A DNA stretch of 64,000 nt from Mytilus edulis (GCF_963676685.1 NC_092345.1:48381838-48445837), one strand, 5' to 3'; shown: positions 22,901 through 34,042, numbered from the stretch's first letter. Program-made: numbers and translations. Notes: generated by a model not told the origin, from the sequence alone.

Positions 22901-24706
22901 TCATAATATTACTAGAAAATGAATGTTGATCTTAACCTCATATGGAAGACTAAACAATCAATATCAAATCATATTATGTTTAGTTTTTTTAGTTGAATTT
23001 TGAAACAGTATCAGGATCTGCTTACCCTTCCGGAGCACCTGAGATCACCCCTAGTTTTTTGTGGGGTTTGTGTTGTTTATTCTTTAGTTTTCTATGTTGT
23101 GTCATGTGTACTATTGTTTTTCTGTTTGTCTTTTTCATTTTTAGCCATGGCCTTGTCAGTTTGTTTTAGATTTATGAGTTTGACTGTCCCTTTGGTATCT
23201 TTCGTCCCTCTTTTTTCTACATTAGCAAATCAGATAATCTTTTCAAAATACAGGTAAGGATTTTCTACAATGTAAAACCTTGGGTGTATTATCATAACTT
23301 GTGTTAAAAATGGGTTATAACTAGTCAAATAGGTAATTGAAAAAAAAAATCAAACTAAATTCTGACAAAGAAACATAAGAAAAGGATGCTATCAAATATA
23401 TAAAAAATAAAGGGAATATGGTATGAGTGCACATAAGAAAAAAGTAAAATAACAAAATACCGAACTCGGATGAAAATTCAAAAACTAAAAGTCCGTTATC
23501 AAAAAGCAAAACCAAAAGCTCAACATATCAAACGAATGGATATCAACTGTCATATCCCTGAATTGGTACATGCATTTTTTTTTATGTATAAAATGGTTGA
23601 TTAAACTAACAGTCTAACAGTGTTCAAATGAAATGGATATAAGCATTGAATCAAACAAACACCATATACTTGGCAAAAAAATGAGAAACATATTTGTTTA
23701 AAAAGAAAACCAACAGCTTCTTCTATAACAAAACAATTTATAAAAAAAAACATTTAAACAGACATGGTTATCCAACGACGACCTCTGAACTACATGTTTC
23801 TGGCTGGTGTTTGTTTACCTTATTTATTTGGCAAGAGATCTACCTAATAAAAATATATTTATAAACGCTATATTTTCAGATGAATATTTACAGCAAGAGG
23901 ATGCACAGATTGTCGATTTCAAAGACAGTCGCCAGAGCACGGGATGGACAGTGTTTACAGTTTTTATTTTATTTGTACAGTATGGAATGTGTTTTGGGGT
24001 GGAAATTGCGACGAACACAGTTTTAAACTTGTATCTTCTATATAAATTTAAAATTGAAGGATGCAATGAAACCACAACTGAATATGAAATCAGCAGTGGA
24101 ATTAGTAATGCAGTCAGAAATGCAAGTCATATCAACACATTTGTTAGAAATGACTTTCATTGCAGTGTTTTAAATCAAAATACAGCAAGTTTGATTGCAT
24201 CATTATTTGGACTTATGAACCTCTTCGCCCGTGCTTTAGGAGGAAGTTTATCAGATGCATTATTTAAAAAGATTAAACTTCCGGGTCGTCTAATAGCACA
24301 CCAATTATGTTTAGCGGGAGAGGGAGTGATGCTGATCATTTTTAGTCAGATGACATCAATTCCGTCGGCAATTGCTACATTAACCATCTGCAGTGTGCTT
24401 GTACAAGCTTCCGAAGGGACAACATATTCTCTCGTTCCCTATGTTAACAAGCAACGAGTAGGGGTAATTGCTGGTCTGGTTGGTGCTGGAGGCAACACTG
24501 GTGCCATTTTATGGAATACGATATGGGTTCAGTTAGTAGACATTAATCCAAGTATGTGGTTTTGGATACTTGGTGTATGCGTTATTTGTGGAAGTACTCT
24601 AACCTTGTTTATACGAATAGAAAACACAACAATATGGCATTTGTTAAGAAACCATAAAAAGAAGATATCTGACAAACAAGATAACAGACATTTAGGGAAA
24701 AAATAA
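16309..24706 (+). CDS. NRT2/NarK-type nitrate/nitrite transporter (MFS), three coding exons, 522 aa
   Basis: Joining 16309-16948, 22633-22734 and 23880-24706 (all GT-AG, both introns phase 1) gives one uninterrupted 522-residue protein, close to the usual length of plant and fungal NRT2/CrnA transporters. The protein has 12 predicted membrane segments, six in exon 1 and six in exon 3. It has the N-terminal RPYMRAFHTSWFCFFLAF block, nitrate signature 1 GGWGNLGGG (167-175) and signature 2 GAGGNTGA (449-456). Arg90 in TM2 and Arg365 in TM8 (FARALGG) match the two arginines that bind nitrate in the family. The likely role is proton-coupled uptake of nitrate or nitrite, or a related anion, at the plasma membrane; the substrate in an animal is not established. 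Exon 2 encodes only the central cytosolic loop. An AATAAA overlaps the stop codon, and I saw no other clear polyadenylation signal close by. Intron 1 is 5684 bp and full of transposon debris; intron 2 is 1145 bp. Confidence 0.9.
17735..18195 (-). repeat. Composite mussel repeats in intron 1 (fragments of C, R1-like and D)
   Basis: Three known pieces abut. A fragment with 'gtgcacctgtcctaagtcag' resembles the end of repeat C. A 'gtgagccaaggctccgtgtt' block is also seen in part at 31330-31440. An inverted D copy contains 'accgatgagtcttatgtaga' (about 18000-18195). The ORF covering 17887-18192 is a product of these repeats. Confidence 0.65.
18545..18650 (+). repeat. Short D-related repeat
   Basis: The sequence 'catgcgtccgacgcgctttt' followed by 'cttcatctgaaacgctcaaa' resembles the core of repeat D (gcgcgtttcgtc ... 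catcagtgacgctcaaa), but it is strongly diverged. Confidence 0.45.
20316..20849 (+). pseudogene. ORF of unknown identity with one in-frame stop (177 codons), in intron 1 of the transporter gene
   Basis: From ATG at 20316 the frame reads MVSEVLRLNEIGHFL, TAG at 20361-20363, then 161 open codons beginning KYCYAYCAEQSHITLTNLY and ending QTNSGL before TAA at 20847. The segment is clearly richer in G and C than its surroundings and avoids stops, unlike the flanking intron, so it looks protein-derived. Visible features are a Thr/Gln-rich stretch (IQQPTTTQTEARDS), VGIVVNRDIVTSPYNPN, an acidic stretch (IDFEEGFDIDDP) and a basic end (RSRSKMRAKRQ). I do not recognise the family. It could be an ORF1-like piece of a transposon, a processed copy of a host gene, or part of a nested gene. 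Without the TAG it would be a protein of about 20 kDa. Confidence 0.55.
21060..22390 (+). mobile_element. Decayed L1/Tx1-like LINE fragment with internal deletions
   Basis: Several frames on + give reverse-transcriptase pieces in order: LTLIPKKNKDRTLLSNWRPL, then DQTGYVADRYIGENLRLIAD, VDFEKSFDTLEW (about 21334) and VRQGCPLSPFF (about 21507). The frame jumps from the palm straight to a C-terminal segment (21740-22186, with AIPLDWKNLL), so the YADD region and much of the thumb are missing. Sequence between 'NWRPL' and 'AKVIAERM' is also deleted. An A-rich tail lies near 22365-22390. It is in intron 1 of the transporter gene, in the same orientation, and is a different copy from the LINE at 12-15 kb. 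Confidence 0.8.
22633..22734 (+). CDS. Nitrate-transporter-like gene, coding exon 2 (residues 214-248)
   Basis: A 102-bp exon between ctgtttcag and gtaaat that is too short to find as an ORF. With the phase carried from exon 1 it reads GITILFTSDDCPQGPWRKR and then a lysine-rich stretch up to VVVGE. The DDCPQGPW pattern is typical of the loop after TM6 in NRT2 proteins ('DxPxGxW'). It leaves phase 1, which fits exon 3. Confidence 0.88.
22990..23225 (+). repeat. Mussel repeat P ('ccttccggagcacctgagat') in intron 2
   Basis: Contains 'ccttccggagcacctgagat', 'gccatggccttgtcagtttg' and 'tttgactgtccctttggtat'. The same blocks occur at 25395-25475 and, interrupted, at 31925-32440. Confidence 0.8.
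23410..23625 (+). repeat. Mussel repeat Q in intron 2
   Basis: Carries 'acaaaataccgaactcggat', 'caacatatcaaacgaatgga' and 'actgtcatatccctgaattg'. Related copies are at 30330-30520, 35537-35735 and 39775-39910. Confidence 0.7.
23880..24706 (+). CDS. Nitrate-transporter-like gene, coding exon 3 (residues 248-522)
   Basis: Starts after tattttcag with DEYLQQEDAQIVDF. TM7 contains QYGMCFGVEIATNTVLN, matching 'YGxxFGVEL' of the family. The TM7-TM8 loop (about 303-348) is long and holds Cys309 and Cys342 plus sequons at Asn310 and Asn328. TM8 has SLFGLMNLFARALGG with Arg365. QASEGTTYSLVPYV and GAGGNTGA follow in TM10-TM11. The cytosolic tail is basic (HKKKISDKQ) and the stop is at 24704-24706. The ORF opens upstream at 23807, but those codons are intron. 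Confidence 0.92.
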
Positions 24707-25394
24707 AAGAGCAAAATGCATATAGAACTTGCCTGCTTTAAAACAATATACGGAACACTGTTTAATATTGCTTATTACTCTAGACTATTATATGTCATGT
24801 ATATATTCTGACATAGATTTGACTTAGTGTCAATTTTTTATATTTATAAATCTTTCACAAATGAAAATACAAAAACAAATGTTATCAATCGACTGATATA
24901 ATTTATACACATATACTATTTGCATTGTATCAAATGCAGTCATTAAATGTTTACATATAAAATAGATTATTGTTCTGTTGTATAAATTAAAAACGATGCG
25001 TGTCAGTATTAGAGCAGAAACTGGTAGCCTTTCTGGACACATAATGTCGTCTGCAATTAATTTTACAAGGTTCGAGTTTCGAAATCTATATGTTTTGTCG
25101 ACTCTTGTTTATCATTCTGTCGATTTTTTGCCATAGTTTGTTACTTTTTCCTAGACCGATAGTTTTTATTTGGCCCCTTAATTTCTTCTCAAGATAATAC
25201 AATCAGGCTTTCAATGTCATAGCCATAAGATAGTCAAAAATCAGTTCTGAAAATATTGTATTGTTGAGGCAAAGTCATCCAAATTTATATAATCGGTGTG
25301 AAATGGTTTCCATTTGATATCTTGGAAACATACCTAACTTCATCTTTATTGGTTTGAATTACATGCGACATGAGCAACACGACGTCTTTTTTCT
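24707..25394. other. Downstream flank of the transporter gene
   Basis: Probably holds the 3' UTR. No second coding exon is visible. AT-rich, with no repeat recognised. Confidence 0.4.
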
Positions 25395-25480
25395 TTGTTT
25401 AGCCAAGGTGTTGTGATTTATTTCCGATCTATGAATTTGACTGTCCCTCTGGTATCTTTCGTCCCTCTTCAATATCAGAG
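25395..25480 (+). repeat. 3' part of mussel repeat P
   Basis: Contains 'gatctatgaatttgactgtc' and 'ctctggtatctttcgtccct', matching the end of the copy at 22990-23225. Confidence 0.75.
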
Positions 25481-25639
25481 TTTCTTTAACTTTACATTGA
25501 TTTGCAGTTCATTTCAACTACTAACCCGCTTGATACGTAATTTCCTTTTAACAAAATTGTCCCATATACTGTGGATTCATTATTATTCGTTATTCAGCTG
25601 TGTTCTTCAATGAAGAAATGACATGTGGTCAACGTCTAG

Positions 25640-26960
25640 CATAGAATTTAGCTAAAATCTGACACATGGGCTTTTTTGCGTCATGACTCGATACACGTTC
25701 TCATTTCTTTTCTTACATTTTCACAAAGTATGTTACTCGTGATGTGAGGACGTCGTTAAATGTTTTCACATACTGTAAATACGGGCTCTGCAATACTTAG
25801 CTTTTGTATTTTTGTATTTTATTCATCTTTTTTTCTTTATTTTGTAACCAATCCGAGTTAAAAAAAAAAAATTATTCGTACGATACTTACTGTCAAATTA
25901 TATATCATATATCTTGAAGTGTCCCATGCTTGTCCAGATGTGTTAATATACATGTACCAGTATTGTACAGAGATTGAGAGTCAATTTTAATAGTATTTGC
26001 TAGTTATCTCTGCCAGATTTAATTTATATTACACCGTAGCTGTGTTCTCGATCAACAAAGGTTACTCTACTTAGTGACATTAAAAAAAAGAGGGTTCAGC
26101 TGTACAAAAAAAACCCACAATACATCCATAGTCAGGAACCTTGTCAGAAGTTTTTTTTTATATTTTTTTATTGATTATATTTGTTTTGTTCTATGATGCA
26201 TTTTTGTTATTGCAGATATCTGGAGGTTTTTTTAATTAGGTTTACTGACGGGAAATCATTCGGGCATGACAAAATACAAGTAAAATTCTAGAATGCACCA
26301 CATGTTGTTGACATTTTATTTAAAGTACCAGACATAATTCAGAAACCTTAAACGTGTTAGTGATAATGAGATCAAGGATATACACTAAAGATAGATGAGG
26401 CATGTCACTAAATGCATGTACGTCAAATACAGTAGACCTATTTATCCTATTAGGTTTCCAAACGACATTTTATACCTGTATAAAGTGTTTTCATTTTGAC
26501 CATTGGTTGGTTGTTGTTGTATGTCCTATTTAATTTATCAATGATGTTAGAGGTGTCGTGTGTTGTTAGTGCATGATGTCTTTTGTTTGTTCTGTCTAAT
26601 ATTTGTGGCAAATCTACAAAACAATTACATATCTGTCTCTTCTGAAAGGTTTTGTACAATTTCAAGGTGCACGGCCATACTTATCGCACTTGTTAATAAG
26701 AAATGTATGTTTCTCCTGCTATTTCAGTTTTGGGTTTTACGTGTAATGCATTAAGTAAAGTTAACGCCGGTAACTGGCAATAGAGGTGAATCGTTTAGCC
26801 TGTCTGCTGGTAGAGGCATTGGTCCAGGGCAGCATATGGACGCCCTGTAAGCGAGCGACATTTAATACGTTAATTTTGTGGAAAAACTGGCGTTAAGAAG
26901 TTAGTATATTTTATAATCAAGAATAAATAGTTTATCGTGGGCATTATTCGGTAATAATAT
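25640..26960 (+). repeat. Tandem segmental duplication T1, unit 1
   Basis: Starts near 'aaaatctgacacatgggctt' and runs to 'gggcattattcggtaataat'. The same order of blocks follows immediately in 26961-28175. Shared landmarks include 'gtaccagtattgtacagaga', 'gcaccacatgttgttgacat', 'tatttgtggcaaatctacaa' and 'gtgaatcgtttagcctgtct'. Unit 1 has about 160 bp (around 25740-25895) that unit 2 lacks. No convincing gene is present, although one frame ('FVANLQNNYISVSSERFCTI') stays open in both units. Confidence 0.85.
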
Positions 26961-28175
26961 AGGGGAATTTCGTCAAAATCTGACCCATGGCATTATTTGT
27001 GTCATAACTCGATACACGTTCTCATTTCTTTTCTTACATTTTTTACCTCTTGTCGAGTAGTATGTCATATATCTTGAAGTGTCCCTTGCTTGTCTAGATG
27101 TGTTCATACATGTACCAGTATTGTACAGAGATTGAGAGGCAATTTTAATAGTATTTTCTAGTTATCTCTGCCAGATTTAATTTATATTACACCTTAGCTG
27201 TGGTTACTCTACTAGTGACATTAAACAAAACGGGGGTTCAGTTGTACAAGGAATATATTTCAACCCCACAAAACATCCATAGTCAGGAACCTTGTCAGAA
27301 GTTTTTATATATTTTTTTACTTTGGTTTAAATTTGTTTTGTTCTATGAAGCATTTTTGTCATTGTAGATATCTTGAGGTTTATGTTAACTAGGATTACCG
27401 ACGGGAAATCCTGCAGGCATGACTATATACAGATAAAATATATCTAGAATGCACCACATGTTGTTGACATTTTATATAAAGTACTAGACATAATTCAGAA
27501 AACTTAATCTTGTTAATGATAATGAGATCAAGGATATACACTAAAGATAGATGATCCATGTCTTTAAATGCATGTACGTCACATATATAGTAGACCTATT
27601 TATCATATTAATTAACCAAACCACATTTTGAACCTGTATAAAGTGCATTCACTTTGACCATTTGTTGGTTGATGTTGTCTGTCCTTGTTTATAAAAAACA
27701 AAATAGATGTCGTGTATTCTTAGTGCATGACTTGTGGCCTATTTACTGTTATATCCTATATTTGTGGCAAATCTACAAAACACTTACATAAATGTTTCTT
27801 CTGAAAGGTCTTGTACAATTTCTAGGTACACGGTCCTACCTATCGCACTAGTAAAAGGCAAATGTATGCTTTTCCTTCTATTCCATTTGTGCTTTGTACG
27901 TATAATGCATAAAGTAAAACTAACGCCGGTTACTGGCAATGGAGGTGAATCGTTTAGCCTGTCTGCTGGTAGAGGCGTTGGGTAATACAGAGTAGCATAT
28001 GGACGCCTTTTAACCGAATGACATTTAATATATTAATTTTGTGACAAATTGTCGGATAAATGTAATCTAGTTAAACATGCGTAAAGAAGTGAGTTTAATT
28101 TCTAATCCAGATTTAATAGTTTACCTTATCGTGGGCATTGTTCGGCAATAATTTATGGAAATTCTCTCACGCAGC
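26961..28175 (+). repeat. Tandem segmental duplication T1, unit 2
   Basis: Direct repeat of 25640-26960, starting near 'aaaatctgacccatggcatt' and ending near 'gggcattgttcggcaataat'. The match is high but not perfect, with scattered substitutions and small indels, so the duplication is not recent. The homologous short frame reads FVANLQNTYINVSSERSCTI. Confidence 0.85.
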
Positions 28176-28179
28176 AAAA

Positions 28180-29690
28180 TGTGTGTTGTAGAACCATCCA
28201 CCACGATGTATTTATTTATTTTCAACCGGATACAACTAACTGCTTTACACGAGTATGTTTTGATGTGTTTTTTATGAACTTTAAAATACATCCGAGCAAC
28301 TGCAATTTCTTAATCTTGTATCAAGGCTACGGATTCTATCTGATTCGAGTCTACATTAAAATATGTACTACGTTCTTTCACGATTTAATCTCTATGCAAA
28401 CGCTGTTACACGTCAAAGTTTCTATGTCTGTGATTTTACTTATCCATTCTGTATTAGTTGTTGTTCGATCGTTTGCCTTTGCTGATAAGTCATCTATAAT
28501 AATGAGAACTTTATAGTCTTCTTTCCTTGAAACCATTCTGTGGCATAAACAACCAGGGACTTCCGATACATATATTACAATTTTGAAACTTCACAGCTGT
28601 AAGGTATTTTGAAAGTAAGACTGCGTTATTTTGAATATATCGGACAATAGGATATCAATGAGTAACCTGATTTATTTCCGTTACATTCTTTAAAAAATTG
28701 TATCTGTTTCGTATGCATCAACCAACTCAGTGTCATCGGATTGTCTCTCATAATTGTGATCTGTGAAAACGCTTATATATAATCGTACATCATTGATGAT
28801 TGTCTGAGAATACCTCCATTTCAACATATTTCTGTGAGTGATTCCATGTCTGTATTTCATCAAGTACTAATGCTTGGAAAAGTTTGCCTACATCATGTCC
28901 CTTTTCTGACATTGCACGATCTTTTTGAAAAGGTCTTCGTATTCGATGCCCAAGTGCGTAAATTGATTCCTGTATTCATAAATAAATTACAATATATGTG
29001 AAAGTAGTGCAGTCCCTTATTCGTCGCTGTTTCTTCCATTATCTTCTCTAAATATTATCTTTTTTTTGTATTTGATAATTTTAATTGCTCCGTATTTCTG
29101 TAATAAATGCTTTTCTTTGTTTAGTCATTTAATTTCTGTTTTGCGATGGACTAACACTTAAAAGTTGTCGTGCTGATTAAGTGGTTGGGTTTTTTTGCAG
29201 CTTTACGGACGTAAGATTTGAGCGATGTGGATTTCTTGTACAATCAATACACTGATCGTCAATTGTCCTTCGTCTGATCTATTTTCAAATAAGCAGTGGC
29301 AGTAGCAGTTTTCAAGATTCTAATTCTTGTACTTTCTGAGCTATCCCCAAACACTAATTAATTTACACTCTCAGTGCCACTTGTTGTTGATTTTAATTTA
29401 ATGGCTAGCTCTTCTGTGATAAACTAACTCTGCCCCTCATCATAAAAAATGTTGGTATATACCCGATATCGTCTTGAGCTTACAGGATTAATTATGGTTT
29501 TGAGCAAAATATTTGTGGTTGCTTGAACAATTGTGTCCAATTCCTTAGCGTTTGTTGAATGTTTATAACGTTCACACTACCTTGTGTATCTATTTTAGTA
29601 CTTTATTGTTGTAACAGATCAGACATTATCTGCGTATATTGTATGATTTACTACAAACCAAGTCAAGACTTGTTAAAGCAGTTGACGCTT
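28180..29690. other. No gene or repeat recognised
   Basis: AT-rich DNA. A 111-codon ORF at 28181-28516 has no recognisable domain and no coding-like composition. Confidence 0.4.
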
Positions 29691-29697
29691 TTGACGT

Positions 29698-30014
29698 AAT
29701 AAATTATAATCCTGGTACCTTTGATAACTATTTACACCACGGGGTCAATGCCACTGATGGTAGACGTTTCATCACCGAGGGTAGCACCAGCCCAGTAGTC
29801 AGAACTTCGGACTAAGGATTATCTTATCCCAGGCATAGATTACCTCAGTCGTATTTGGCACAACTTTTTGGAATTTGTTGTCCTCAATGCTCTTCAACTT
29901 TGTACTATTTTTGCTTTATAACTTTTTTGATCCGAGCGTCACTGATGAGTCTTATGCAGACGAAACGCGCGTCTGGCGTAATAAACTATAATCCTGGTAC
30001 CTTTGATAACTATT
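29698..30014 (-). repeat. Repeat D with duplicated terminal block
   Basis: The 36-base block ending 'ggtacctttgataactatt' appears at 29698-29732 and again at 29979-30014. Between them lie 'cgagggtagcaccagcccag' and the inverted D core 'gacgaaacgcgcgtctggcg'. This is one D unit plus an extra copy of its end, the inverse of the arrangement at 1258-1860. Confidence 0.8.
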
Positions 30015-30329
30015 AACTATTGACATCCGGTCTGTATATTCAGTTACTTTCATACAATTTAAAGTTGTGTAGCTCGTGACAGTAAATGCACTGTTTGGAA
30101 ATTAAAGCTAGTGTTTTAGTTATCCTTTAGTATGTGTCTATAACTCTATTGTCGGTTTCGTTATTTCGTTTATGTCAAAATGCTAGTTATGGAATTTTCA
30201 AGACTGTCTAACATGTGTTTAAAGAGTTACCGGCTTCCAAGATATTTAATTAATTGAATATGTCTTTTCTTTAGTTTGTTTAGTAGGCCAAGCGTATGTA
30301 AATAGATCCATTTTTTTTTAATTTACCCT

Positions 30330-30520
30330 GGTAGTTTGTTCAATAGATTCGATAAAATAGCAAAAAAATACCAATATTTCTTTAACAAATGGCAAAAGCA
30401 TAACCCTTAAACACATCAAACAATGAAAAACAATTGTAATATTCCTGACTTGGTACGGGCATTGCCTTAAATAGCAAATGGTATATTAAACATGGTTTTA
30501 TTCTGTAGCTTGCTTAACCT
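30330..30520 (+). repeat. Diverged mussel repeat Q
   Basis: Contains 'aacacatcaaacaatgaaaa' and 'attcctgacttggtacgggc', matching the other Q copies. Confidence 0.6.
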
Positions 30521-31329
30521 CTCACTTGTATGTTAGCTGCCTATAATTCTATTACATTAACGTCAACGTATGAACAGGACAAACAGATACAATATGTAGA
30601 CATGTAAAAAAAAATGTTATTGAGACATTTTATAGATAAAGCACATAAGTAATAATAAAAGGCAAGAATATTAGAAAAATTACCATGGCACAATTATAAC
30701 ACAATAGCTGGATGTCAAAATACCGCGTCACGCGAAAAATGGACTTAACAGTACACGTGAAAATATACCAGGGCAAAAAGGAAGAACAGTATAACTTGTA
30801 ATTACAATGATAAAAAAAAAACGTCGTTAGTATCTAGAATCTTTACTTCAATACCATCATGCATTATTTGTGAAGTTGATATGGAATATTTATCAACAAG
30901 GTATATCCAGGTGAACTGTTTTAGAAAAAACGGACTACACGTTGTAAGACATAATCCCGATTCATCAACTTTCTGTGGTATATAAACAACGTAAGATGGT
31001 GACAAAGGAACATCCCCGTCCGAAACAGGAAAATTAAAAATTGGGAACGATAAATCGTCTTTTTTGTGGTAAATGTTTGTGTTTAGTTTCCTGTGTACAA
31101 GTGAAATATCTAAATTTAGAAAGGACAGTTATTTACCGTTTATTGAACTTTCCCAATTGATCTTCCTCTAAGTTCAGTATTTTTGTGATTTTACTTTTTA
31201 TTATCGATGAAATAAGTTCATTTTGGCAAAATTTTGACAGTACATTTAGAAAATAATTGATTATGTAATGAAAACGTATCATGAAGATAACGGTAAGTTA
31301 AATGTATCAAGTTCAATGTAAATATAATT

Positions 31330-31500
31330 TTGACGGGCCTTTACGAATTTTGGCTTTGACCTATAATGGTTTACTTTTACAAAATGTGAATTGGATGGAG
31401 GGTTGCACTCATACCACATGTTCTTATATCTAAGAACAAGTTTGCTATCAAAAATTAAAATAACAACAAAATACCAACCTCCGAGGAAAATTCAAAACGA
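31330..31500. repeat. Mussel repeat fragments
   Basis: 'tgacctataatggtttactt' and 'actcataccacatgttctta' form the reverse-oriented front of a mussel repeat also present at 17935-18040. It is followed by a Q-like fragment ('acaacaaaataccaacctcc'). Confidence 0.55.
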
Positions 31501-31924
31501 AATAAAAGGGACGCAATTTGAGCCTACAGGAATGCCTACAACCTTTCGATAAACTTTATTTCCGACACGTATACTAGTATAAATGTTGATATGGAAAAAT
31601 TAAGAGCTTCAATCATTTTATCATACCTCAAGTAAATATATCTAGCATAATTACCTTTTCGTTAGAGAAAAAAAGCTTGATTTGTTGATTGAGAACATAT
31701 TTGTTATTAAACCAAGAATTCCAAATGGTGAAGTTGAAATCATCCCTTCGTAAATTTTACAGACGCCATCACGAGTTGATTGACCGACACATAATATCTG
31801 TTTAACAAATGATATACTAGTATATTGGATATGTTCCTTTTGTCGTAATTACAATCTCGTTCCTTTTTCATGACCATGACCTACCGAATTAGATTATTTA
31901 CCGGCTTTGTTATAACATGAGCAA

Positions 31925-32440
31925 TATGTTTAGCAGGATCCGATTATCCTTCCGGAGCACATGAGATCTTCCCAAGTTTTGGTGGGGTTCGTGTTGCTTA
32001 ATCTAGAGTTTTCTCAGTTGTGTCTTGCGTACTTTTATTTTTTTGTTCGTCTTTTTCTTTTTTCGCCATGGCGTTGTCAATATAAAAAAAAGATGTGGTA
32101 TGATTGCCAATGAGACAACTCTTTACAAAAGACCAAAATGACACAGAAATTAACAATTATATGTTACCGAACGGCTTTTAAAAAATTAGCAAAGGCCATA
32201 CCATATAGTCAGCTTTAAAAGGACCCGAAATGACAAATGTAAAACAATGTAAGCGAGAAAACTAACGGCATAATTTATGTACAAAAAATCAATGAAAACA
32301 AATAAGTACCACATCAACAAACGACAACCACTGAATAACAGGCTCCTGACTTGGAACACGCACATATATCCAGAATATGGCGGGATTAAATCATTCGATC
32401 TACGAGTTTGAATGCCCGTCTTGTATCCTTCGCCCCTTTA
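31925..32440 (+). repeat. Mussel repeat P interrupted by R1
   Basis: The 5' part (31925-32078) runs from 'ccttccggagcacatgagat' to 'cgccatggcgttgtcaat'. The 3' part (32396-32440) resumes with 'gatctacgagtttgaatgcc' and 'gtatccttcgcccc'. In the copy at 22990-23225 these parts are contiguous. Confidence 0.75.
32079..32395 (+). repeat. Mussel repeat R1 inserted in repeat P
   Basis: Begins 'agatgtggtatgattgccaa' and ends near 'atatggcgggattaaat'. It has the usual R1 block order, including 'caaacgacaaccactgaata'. Confidence 0.8.
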
Positions 32441-33124
32441 AATTAGTTGCAGAAAATTATATATTTGCAATCGGATTTTCAAACGACCATTTAAATAGGT
32501 AATCTTTTGTTTAATAAGATTGTGTTGAAGTTTAATGTAAAGAGTTGGTAACTGTAAACTGTTCACATATTCAAAGAAACAAACAAAAGCTTATTTTTTA
32601 TCTAAATCATTCAAAAATTTGTTGGACTCCAAAAGTAGTTAATTTCACTATTTTCGCATGTTTTATGACTAACCAATAACTAAAAATCTATTATGAATTG
32701 TCTATTTAATATTATTCAATCTGAAAACTGGTCATTTATATAGGTCAAATATGAAAAAAAAATGCCGGTTAGTACAAAAGTTTTACAGGTCTTGATTTAT
32801 ACTTCTGGTTTTTGGGTCAAAAAGGTGTCAGAAAAAGTATGTGTGTACTATGCGTAATATAATATTTATGATCTAATAATATAGTGTAATTACAATTCTT
32901 GCTGAACCGTATTAAGCCAAAGGCTGTTTTAAATCAAGATAAGGTCGCAAACGGGTAATTTCTCAACTGATTTACTGTTTGCTTGCTTTAAATAGCCAAA
33001 ATATGTTTAAATGGACAACTTACATTAATTCAGACGCTCACATCTGCATTATCTATTTCCTTTTGGTATTACTTACAAGCAGTAAGTAGGTGAAGTTTAA
33101 AGAAATGAAATATTTGACATGGCC

Positions 33125-33455
33125 GATACCACTGCTGGTGGACGTTTCGTCCCCGAGGGTATCACCAGCCAAGTAGTCAGCACTGCGGTGTTGACATGAA
33201 TGTCAATTATATGGTCATTTTTATAAATTTACTGTTTGCTAAAGTATGAATTATTCGAAATACCAAGGATTTTTATCCAAGGCAGGGATAACCTTAGCCG
33301 TGTTTGGCACAACTTTTTTGAAATTTTGTGTCATAAATGCTGTTCAATGACTCTAACTATTTTTGATTTGAGCGTCACTGATGAGTCTTATGTAGACGAA
33401 ACGCGTGTCTGGCGTTTTCAAATTTAAGCCTGGTACCTTTGATAACTATAGTATT
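33125..33455 (-). repeat. Repeat D, inverted copy
   Basis: Contains 'tggtggacgtttcgtccccg', 'agcgtcactgatgagtctta' and 'agacgaaacgcgtgtctggc', ending at 'ggtacctttgataactata'. The ORF over 33236-33427 is part of the repeat. Confidence 0.8.
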
Positions 33456-34042
33456 AGAGTTTCAAGAAAATTTAGCCTTTATTTCATCTTAAAGGACACG
33501 ACAAAAGAAATTAACGATTTAACGAAACAAATATTAAAAAATTTAAATGGTTAATTTCATCTGCAATTTCACTTCCGCACAGATGTTTTTCTTCAAGCAA
33601 GTTTTTAACAATTATGTAACACATTGTAAATGTATTTCTATACCTGGAAACTGTAGTTTTTGTTACAGTAAATGCGACAATACTTATATTATCTGAACTT
33701 GCTACAGGAACCAGGACACGAAAGTAAGGTTTGATATCAGTACTTTATTTTTTCTGTTTTGAAGCAATGGTTGCATTCCCGTCTCAATATTTTCTTTATA
33801 ATATTTACAGCAACATTCGTTCGTATATCAAATTGATGAAATATTCTGGGAAATAAATATGTCCATGTGTTATGAATTTTATTTGTAAATATACAGTTAT
33901 TCGTTAATAGTTTTTAAAAAGTCATACTTTATACTCAAACATCAACTTACAGCACTATAAGTCTGACTTTCCGGCTTCATCTTAGCAGGGTTATCTAAAG
34001 TCATGCAAATTAACTACTACTATTTTCCGGGCATATTGTTTT

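Noticed and set aside
28181..28516. 111-codon ORF on +
   Set aside because: No recognisable motif, no splice sites or neighbouring coding exon, and composition like the flanks.
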